Positions 1 to 4,151 of a DNA stretch of 5,289 nt are shown piece after piece. The notes beneath the pieces are model-generated. The model ran no database searches. It saw nothing but the letters and a program-made list of their open reading frames with translations, and was not told the origin of the DNA. Position 1 is the stretch's first letter; every line of letters starts with the position of its first letter. The position numbers and the translations under genes were made by a program. This DNA comes from an uncultured bacterium (lineage in GTDB: Bacteria > Actinomycetota > Coriobacteriia > Coriobacteriales > Coriobacteriaceae), in NCBI GenBank assembly GCA_905215945.1, contig CAJMRZ010000123.1, positions 1 through 5,289 of the forward strand, written 5' to 3'.

Positions 1-244
1 CAACCTCCCACATGTCGATCACCGTAAAGCCCTCGGTGGGGACGCCCGCCGCGGCAAGCTCGCCGCGCAGCAGGTCCTCATCCGCAGGCAATGCCTTCCA
101 CGCCAAGCCGCAGCCGGCAGCGACCTCCCCGGGCACGGGAATCGTTCGCCCGGGAAGGCCGCGCTCGATGCACAGGGACTCGCAGCCCATGGCGGCCGCC
201 GTGGTGGGAAACGTGATGACAAGCGCCGGGCGCTTCTCCCTCAT
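1..244 (-). CDS. DUF3343 putative Se/S carrier-like protein, 3' end cut by window edge
   Basis: The first 81 codons of a small protein are visible; the stop lies beyond position 1. It starts at ATG 244-242, preceded by a GGAG Shine-Dalgarno (TTGGAGTTGCC then ATG), 19 nt after the yedF stop. The N-terminus ALVITFPTTAAAMGCES, then LPGRTIPVPGEVAAGCGLAW at about residues 30-49, is the typical layout of DUF3343: a short beta strand, a helix and a conserved Pro-x-x-x-x-x-GCG segment. Cysteines are at 21, 25 and 45; Cys45 in the AGCGLAW motif is the family-conserved one and is the likely persulfide/perselenide carrier. Family members are usually only about 75-95 residues, so little is missing. DUF3343 genes are often found beside selD and yedF in anaerobes and are regarded as putative selenium or sulfur carriers; no reaction has been assigned that I can confirm. 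Other overlapping frames here show no family features. Confidence 0.85.
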   Translation of the reverse strand, partial: MREKRPALVITFPTTAAAMGCESLCIERGLPGRTIPVPGEVAAGCGLAWKALPADEDLLRGELAAAGVPTEGFTVIDMWEV

Positions 245-263
245 GGCAACTCCAACCAATACG

Positions 264-890
264 CTACGGGCGCACGACGCGCACGGCCTGCTCCATCTTC
301 TCCACGATCACGTACATGTTGGTGACCTCGCCCACGGCAAGCTGGTCCTTAATGCCAAAGTGGTCCAGGCAGGTGCCACAGGTAAGAATCTCGACGCCCT
401 GCTCGGCCAGTCCCTTAAGGTCGTCGAGCACCGGAGAGCCCTCGACGGTGAGCTTGGCGCCGCCGTTGTAGAACAGCATAGTCGCGGGCAGCTCCTCCTG
501 CTGCGTCACGGCAAAGATGAAAGCCTTCATGAGCTTGTGGCCCAGCTCGTCGTCGCCACGGCCCATGCAATCGGTGTAGACGGAAATGACGAGTTTGCCC
601 TTGCCGGCGCTGGTATCGCAGAAGGCAGCGCCATCCTGCTCGGGATCGGCAACGGCAACGGCGCTAGAGGTCGCCACGGTCACGTGCCACTCGGCGTCAG
701 AAACCTTCTCGACCGAGGCCGTGCAGCCCTTCTCCTGCGCCATCTTGGAGATGTTCTTGACGGCGGTCTCGTTGTCGACCGAGGTCACGACGGCGCCCTC
801 GCCATCGAGCTGTTTCAGGGCTTTGAGCGTCTTGACGACGGGCAGCGGGCAGGCATCGCCCATGGCATTGACTTCAATCTTGGTAGACAT
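264..890 (-). CDS. yedF: YedF: sulfurtransferase-like selenium metabolism protein
   Basis: 208 residues with two domains. Residues 1-75 are a TusA/SirA-like domain beginning with beta strand IEVNAMG and the hallmark GDACPLPVVKT, in which Cys14 is the expected persulfide (or perselenide) carrying cysteine. Residues about 98-200 form a DsrE-like domain (KLVISVYTDCMG, AFIFAVTQ, LFYNGGAKL, GVEILTCGTCLDHFG) with Cys171 and Cys174 as a CxxC pair and Cys108 nearby. This two-domain arrangement and length match the selenium-linked YedF family, which co-occurs with selD and is thought to handle selenium or sulfur in the cytoplasm; the precise reaction is not established. The start at ATG 890-888 is chosen because AAAGGAA sits 6 nt upstream and the TusA fold begins at once. 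The open frame extends upstream to 1259 but there it lies antisense-frame within selD and has no domain. The selD stop is 61 nt upstream. Confidence 0.95.
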   Translation of the reverse strand: MSTKIEVNAMGDACPLPVVKTLKALKQLDGEGAVVTSVDNETAVKNISKMAQEKGCTASVEKVSDAEWHVTVATSSAVAVADPEQDGAAFCDTSAGKGKLVISVYTDCMGRGDDELGHKLMKAFIFAVTQQEELPATMLFYNGGAKLTVEGSPVLDDLKGLAEQGVEILTCGTCLDHFGIKDQLAVGEVTNMYVIVEKMEQAVRVVRP

Positions 891-951
891 AGCAAATTCC
901 TTTCGAAAGAACCGTTCTAGAGAACGGCAAACAGTTACATAAACGTGCGGG
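891..951 (-). promoter_or_regulatory. selD-yedF intergenic leader with inverted repeat
   Basis: This 61-nt gap is the widest after the activase. It holds a perfect inverted repeat at 912-927 (CCGTTCTAGAGAACGG on the plus strand: 7-bp arms, 2-nt centre; as RNA a 6-bp stem with a 4-nt loop). A second 10-bp palindrome, CTTTCGAAAG, lies at 900-909 and overlaps the yedF Shine-Dalgarno AAAGGAA (897-903). No run of U follows the first repeat on the minus strand, so it is not a convincing intrinsic terminator. It could be an operator, an RNA-processing site or a weak translational control element for yedF. The sequence alone does not decide between these. Confidence 0.4.
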
Positions 952-2001
952 CTAGCGAACAACGCGGACGGCAGGACCGCCCGGCTCCGCCTCGAACACG
1001 CGCCCGACAACGGCGGCAACGCGCCCCTCGGCATGTAAACGACGCGCAAGCTCATCCACATCGACAGCAGGTGCCGCGATAAGCAGGCCACCAGACGTCT
1101 GCGGATCGTATAGCGCATCCAGCATGCCAGGCTCCAGGCCCTCGTCGGCAGCCACGCGTGGGCCAAAGAAGTCCTGGTTGCGGTAGGCGCCGGCGGGGAT
1201 AATGCCAAGACGCGCCATGTCGAGCACCTGGTCAAAGAGCGGTACCGTTCCCGACGCAAGCTCGATCTGCACGCCCGAGCCCTCGGCCATCTCGCACGCG
1301 TGCCCGATCAGGCCAAAGCCCGTAATGTCGGTGCAGCCGTGAAGCTCAAGTCCCTCGGCCAGACGAATCGGCGCCTCGTTGAGGGTTCGCATCGAGTCAA
1401 ACATGGCTGCGGCCTCGTCCTGCTCGATGAGCTCGCCCTTAATGGCCGTGGTGATAATGCCCGAGCCGACCGCCTTGGTCAGCAGCAGAACATCGCCCAC
1501 GTGCGCGCCGCTGTTGGCGAGCATGCGGTCGAGCGTGACAAAGCCGCTCACGGACAGACCGTACTTGGGCTCGTCGTCGTTGATGGTGTGGCCGCCCGCG
1601 ATGGAGCAGCCCGCCTCGACGCACTTGTCGGCGCCGCCCGCCAGAATCTGACCGGCAACCTCAACGCCCAGACAGCTCGGGATGCACAGCAAGTTCATGG
1701 CATGGCTCGGTCGTCCACCCATGGCGTATATGTCCGACAGCGAGTTTGCCGCCGCGATCTGGCCAAACAGGAACGGGTCGTCGACCATCGGTGGGAAGAA
1801 GTCGATGGACTGCACGAGGCCCAGATTCTCCCCTACGCGGAAGACGCTCGCATCGTCAGAGGTATCGAACCCCACGAGCAAGTTGTCGTTATGCACATTG
1901 GGTAAATCGCCCAGGACCTGGGCGAGGGCTCCGGGGGCCAACTTAGCGGCTCAACCGCTCGCGGCCGTCATAGACGTGAGCCTCATGGTGTCCTTAGCCA
2001 T
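952..2001 (-). CDS. selD: Selenophosphate synthetase SelD, selenocysteine-containing
   Basis: SelD makes selenophosphate from selenide and ATP, the selenium donor for Sec-tRNA, selenouridine and other selenium uses. The frame gives 349 residues (E. coli SelD has 347) if the TGA at 1953-1951 is read as selenocysteine. The N-terminus RLTSMTAASG-U-AAK aligns without gaps to E. coli RLTQYSHGAGCGCK, placing Sec17 on catalytic Cys17 and Lys20 on essential Lys20. Further SelD motifs: LLVGFDTSDDASVF (41-54), SIDFFPP (65-71), FGQIAAANSLSDIYAMGG (79-96), AGGHTI (135-140), DITGFGLIGH (225-234) and DPQTSGGLL (299-307). E. coli Cys19 is replaced by Ala19. The start ATG 2001-1999 has a strong GGAAGGGGG 5 nt upstream. 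It overlaps the glycosyltransferase stop by 8 nt, suggesting translational coupling. Reading UGA as stop forces a false TTG start at 1941 and removes the active site. The real stop is TAG at 954-952. Confidence 0.96.
1908..1924 (-). promoter_or_regulatory. Candidate bacterial SECIS hairpin of selD
   Basis: As mRNA the segment reads CGCCCAGGUCCUGGGCG: a 7-bp perfect stem (8 bp with the flanking U-A pair) capped by GUC. If the top pairs open, the apex becomes A-GGUC-CU, closely resembling the AGGUCU apex of the E. coli fdhF SECIS, which SelB contacts. The loop begins 34 nt after the UGA, near the far end of the distance I recall for bacterial SECIS elements (about 16-37 nt). The stem lies inside coding sequence (ALAQVLGD), as bacterial SECIS elements do. 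A folding program and a bacterial SECIS search would settle the exact boundaries; part of the lower stem between 1925 and 1950 may also contribute. Confidence 0.7.
1951..1953 (-). other. In-frame UGA recoded as selenocysteine (Sec17 of SelD)
   Basis: The codon is TGA on the minus strand, codon 17 of selD. SelD homology is continuous on both sides of it: RLT and ASG before, AAK then the downstream helix and LLVG strand after. In the family this position is either Cys or Sec, never a terminator. Sec decoding requires SelB, SelA and tRNA-Sec, none of which lie in this window. Confidence 0.93.
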
Positions 2002-3211
2002 ACGAACCCCCTTCCAACAAATCAACGACTTTAAGTATACGCCCCAGGCACGCTTCCCAAGAGACCGCTGACGGCTCGAACGTCGAAGGCGGCGCCGCAA
2101 GCGCCTGCGCGATAGCATCTGCCAGTGCGCGCTCAAACAACGGAAGGTCGGCCGCCACGGGCGTGTCGACATCCGTCATACGCGGCGACGCCACCCACGT
2201 CACGGGAGCACCGGGAAGCATCGCCTCCATCCAGGGACGAACGCCGGGCAAATCAGTCGCCACAACTTTGCAGCCGCACGCGAGGGCCTCAATCGTCACG
2301 AGCGGCAGACCCTCGTAAAACGAAGGCAGCACAAAGACGTCGGAACTGCGGTAGGCACGCACGAGCCCATCCCTATCCAGGCGCCCCGCCAGCGTCACCG
2401 GCACATCCGAGGCCGCGGCCAAGCGCTCGATACGTGCGTACTCGGCATCGTCCCCGCGACCGCCCACAAGTACCAAGCCAGATGGGCGGACGTCATCGTC
2501 AATCGGCAATGACACGGCTCGAACCAGCGACTCGACGCCCTTTTTAAAGCAAATCTTGCCCACGTACACAAGAGATCCCGGCTGCCTCGCCACGCTTGCG
2601 TCGCGGCAGAAGACGCGATGGTCGTAGCCCGTCCCAATCACGTGGATGCGATCGGCATCGACGCCGCATACCAGGCCAATCTGCTCAGCCTGCTCAGCAT
2701 GGAGCGCAAAGACGGCATCGAGCCGACGAACCGCACTTACGATGCGATCTCGCTCGAGCGCATGCGAACGCAGCTGGCGCAGGTCAGTCGAATGGCACAC
2801 CGCAACAACCGGCACGCCCCGGACGCGCTCGCGCGCCAATGCGGTCACCAGATACAGGTGATGGCAGAGCACCAGATCGGGCCGAAACTCAGCCACCGCC
2901 TGATCGATTGCAGCAGCAAATGCCCGCTCAAATGCCTTGAGCATCGAAGGCGTCAGGTCACGATAGCGTGTGGAGGGATAGGGCATGACATCGGACATAC
3001 CGCAGATGGGAAACGGCAGCTCGGGCGACTCGAACGGTACGGCAAACACGGCAGCACGCCGGTCCAGCTCGCCTTGGGTATCACCCGGTGCCGCGCCGCA
3101 AAGCACGGCGGCGCGATGCCCCGTCTCGATCTGTTCGCGCACGAGCGCGGCAAGGTAGGTGCCGCTCCCGGTGCTATCTGGTTTTTGTGCCGAGATATTG
3201 AGGATGCGCAT
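1994..3211 (-). CDS. Family 4 glycosyltransferase (GT-B fold) inside the selenium operon
   Basis: 405 residues. The N-terminal Rossmann half begins MRILNISAQKPDSTGSGTYL, with a glycine-rich acceptor-side loop at 15-18. The C-terminal half carries the GT4 nucleotide-sugar signature: YVGKICFKKGVESL (216-229, Lys219/Lys223/Lys224 region), VTLAGRL (272-278), DVFVLPSFYEGLPLVTIEAL (291-310) with the EX7E pair Glu300 and Glu308, and ACGCKVVATDLPG (311-323). It should transfer a sugar from an NDP-sugar in the cytoplasm; no signal peptide or membrane segment is seen, and the acceptor is unknown. The start ATG 3211-3209 is chosen because the beta strand begins there and it lies 14 nt after the activase stop; an in-frame extension to 3349 would overlap the activase and encodes no domain. 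It overlaps selD by 8 nt, so it is tightly tied to selenium genes. It could be a selenosugar or thiol-metabolite enzyme, or an unrelated passenger; the sequence does not decide. Confidence 0.9.
   Translation of the reverse strand: MRILNISAQKPDSTGSGTYLAALVREQIETGHRAAVLCGAAPGDTQGELDRRAAVFAVPFESPELPFPICGMSDVMPYPSTRYRDLTPSMLKAFERAFAAAIDQAVAEFRPDLVLCHHLYLVTALARERVRGVPVVAVCHSTDLRQLRSHALERDRIVSAVRRLDAVFALHAEQAEQIGLVCGVDADRIHVIGTGYDHRVFCRDASVARQPGSLVYVGKICFKKGVESLVRAVSLPIDDDVRPSGLVLVGGRGDDAEYARIERLAAASDVPVTLAGRLDRDGLVRAYRSSDVFVLPSFYEGLPLVTIEALACGCKVVATDLPGVRPWMEAMLPGAPVTWVASPRMTDVDTPVAADLPLFERALADAIAQALAAPPSTFEPSAVSWEACLGRILKVVDLLEGGSYG
2007..2015 (-). promoter_or_regulatory. Ribosome binding site of selD (fixes start at 2001)
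   Basis: GGAAGGGGG on the minus strand, 5 nt before ATG 2001, inside the last codons of the glycosyltransferase gene. It supports starting SelD upstream of the UGA. No comparable site precedes the TTG at 1941. Confidence 0.75.
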
Positions 3212-3222
3212 GTCGCGGTACA

Positions 3223-3227
3223 CCCCT
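3223..3227 (-). promoter_or_regulatory. Likely ribosome binding site of the glycosyltransferase
   Basis: AGGGG on the minus strand overlaps the activase stop codon TAG and stands 11 nt before ATG 3211. Spacing is slightly long, but it is the only purine-rich site nearby. It argues for the 405-residue form and for coupled translation with the activase. A GTG at 3223 in the same frame would add only four residues. Confidence 0.5.
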
Positions 3228-3990
3228 AGGCCAAGGCGGCGGCGCGGACAGCCGCGCCGATGGCGCCGGCAAAGCGAGCCTGGGGCGAGGTGGTCACCGG
3301 CGACCCCAGTAGCTCGCCCAACCGCTCCACCACGAAGGCGTTTTCGCACAGGCCGCCGGTCAGATAGTACGGGGCGCCCGCGGCCTGCCCGGCCATGGTC
3401 GCCACGCGCGAAACCACGCTGTCGATCACGCCACGCGCAATGTTCTCGCGCGGCTCACCGCGACCGATCAGGCTGATAACCTCGCTTTCGGCAAACACCG
3501 TGCACATGCTGCTAATCTTGGTGGGCTCGCCGGAACGCGCCAGGTCGGCCATCTGCTGCTGGGAAATGCCTAGGCGGTCGGCCATGATCTCCAGAAAGCG
3601 CCCCGTGCCGGCAGCGCACTTGTCGTTCATGGCAAATTTGACCACGCGGCCGCCTTTAAGCTGGATGACCTTGGTGTCCTGGCCGCCCACGTCAATCACC
3701 GTGCCGTGATCGCCAAACAGGCGCACGGCACCGGTGCCGTGGCAGGTGATCTCGGTCACGACCTTGTGCGCATAGGGCACGGCGACACGGCCGTAGCCGG
3801 TCGCGACCACACGCACATCGTCGCCCGTCACGTCATAGCCCGCCGCTGCCAGTGCCTCGCGCAGCCGCTCGGAAGCATCGACCGAGGAGAACCCGGTTGG
3901 CTGCACGCACGTCCACGCCACCGAACCCTCCCCATCGACCACAGCGGCCTTAGCCGCCGTAGACCCGATATCGATCCCGATCCCTATCAT
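3226..3990 (-). CDS. Acyl-CoA dehydratase activase-type ATPase (BadF/BcrA/HgdC/YjiL family)
   Basis: 254 residues of the ASKHA ATPase fold. It uses ATP hydrolysis to push one electron from a bridging [4Fe-4S] cluster onto a partner iron-sulfur reductase (the archerase mechanism known for HgdC). Visible motifs: phosphate-1 loop GIGIDIGSTAAK (3-14), ATGYGR (63-68), EITCHGTGA (80-88), phosphate-2 loop VIDVGGQDTK (98-107), NDKCAAGTGRF (122-132), SSMCTVFAESEVI (160-172) and the adenosine-site YLTGGLCEN (209-217). Cys125 and Cys163 are the two cluster ligands each subunit of the homodimer is expected to give. Length is usual for the single-domain form. ATG 3990-3988 follows GGAAGAG 4 nt upstream. 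Its partner is almost certainly the double-cubane protein encoded just upstream, as these two genes are normally paired. Cytoplasmic and oxygen-sensitive by family. Stop is TAG. Confidence 0.95.
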   Translation of the reverse strand: MIGIGIDIGSTAAKAAVVDGEGSVAWTCVQPTGFSSVDASERLREALAAAGYDVTGDDVRVVATGYGRVAVPYAHKVVTEITCHGTGAVRLFGDHGTVIDVGGQDTKVIQLKGGRVVKFAMNDKCAAGTGRFLEIMADRLGISQQQMADLARSGEPTKISSMCTVFAESEVISLIGRGEPRENIARGVIDSVVSRVATMAGQAAGAPYYLTGGLCENAFVVERLGELLGSPVTTSPQARFAGAIGAAVRAAALA

Positions 3991-4145
3991 GGCTCTCTTC
4001 CAATCTAAACATCAAAGGTAGCGGCGCGTTCAGGCGCCTTAGCTCTAGGTTTCTCAGGTGCCGGAGATTGCCCCGAAAGAGGAGCGCAGCGTACTTTGGG
4101 TACGCAAGCGACGGTTTGAGGAGCAAGATCCGGTGCCTGAGGAAG
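3991..4145. other. 155-nt intergenic region between reductase and activase genes
   Basis: No open frame with coding features fits here. Most of the region is taken up by the long hairpin at 4043-4151 described separately. A smaller hairpin, GGCGC-GTTCAG-GCGCC, occupies 4023-4038, with no T run on either side, so it is not a clear terminator. The last bases, 3995-4001, hold the activase Shine-Dalgarno. I see no convincing -35/-10 pair on the minus strand; an activase promoter here is possible but unsupported. Confidence 0.6.
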
Positions 4146-4151
4146 CTAGAG
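4043..4151 (+). other. Long hairpin element, pairs best as plus-strand RNA; unassigned
   Basis: Read on the plus strand the arms pair almost continuously. 4043-4048 pairs with 4146-4151 (CTCTAG/CTAGAG), and 4050-4052 pairs with 4142-4144. 4053-4065 pairs with 4129-4141 (CTCAGGTGCCGGA/TCCGGTGCCTGAG, two G-U wobbles). A tandem G-A/A-G step follows (4066-4067 with 4127-4128), then TTGC/GCAA (4068-4071 with 4123-4126) and CC/GG (4073-4074 with 4120-4121). A second tandem G-A/A-G step lies at 4075-4076 with 4118-4119, then AAG with TTT. The apex has CGC/GCG (4085-4087 with 4108-4110) and GCGTAC-TTTGG-GTACGC (4089-4105). On the minus strand the wobbles become A-C mismatches and the G-A steps become C-U, so the plus strand is favoured. 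It overlaps the last two codons and stop of the reductase gene. It may be a structured RNA, a dispersed intergenic repeat or an mRNA stability element; not a terminator, since no U run follows. Confidence 0.55.

Noticed and set aside
12..920. Long plus-strand open frame (302 codons) opposite DUF3343 and yedF
   Set aside because: Low-complexity His/Leu/Gly/Arg-rich translation typical of the antisense of GC-rich genes; the minus strand holds clear family motifs across the same span.
891..1259. N-terminal extension of YedF to 331 residues
   Set aside because: The added part lies out of frame within selD and is Arg/Leu/Ser-rich; the TusA domain and a good ribosome site start at 890.
1300..1905. 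Plus-strand open frame of 201 codons opposite selD
   Set aside because: No recognisable motif; selD motifs run on the opposite strand throughout.
1951..2172. Separate 73-residue minus-strand gene ending at TGA 1951
   Set aside because: Its last 16 codons are the start of selD and its stop is the selenocysteine UGA; the upstream part is a shadow of the glycosyltransferase.
2618..3229. Plus-strand open frame of 203 codons opposite the glycosyltransferase
   Set aside because: No family features, and the glycosyltransferase frame is complete on the other strand.
3212..3349. N-terminal extension of the glycosyltransferase to 451 residues
   Set aside because: It would overlap the end of the activase, adds an Arg/Gly-rich stretch with no fold, and the family N-terminus begins at Met 3211.
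4023..4038. Intrinsic terminator after the reductase gene
   Set aside because: The GGCGC/GCGCC stem is only 5 bp and neither strand has a T run after it.
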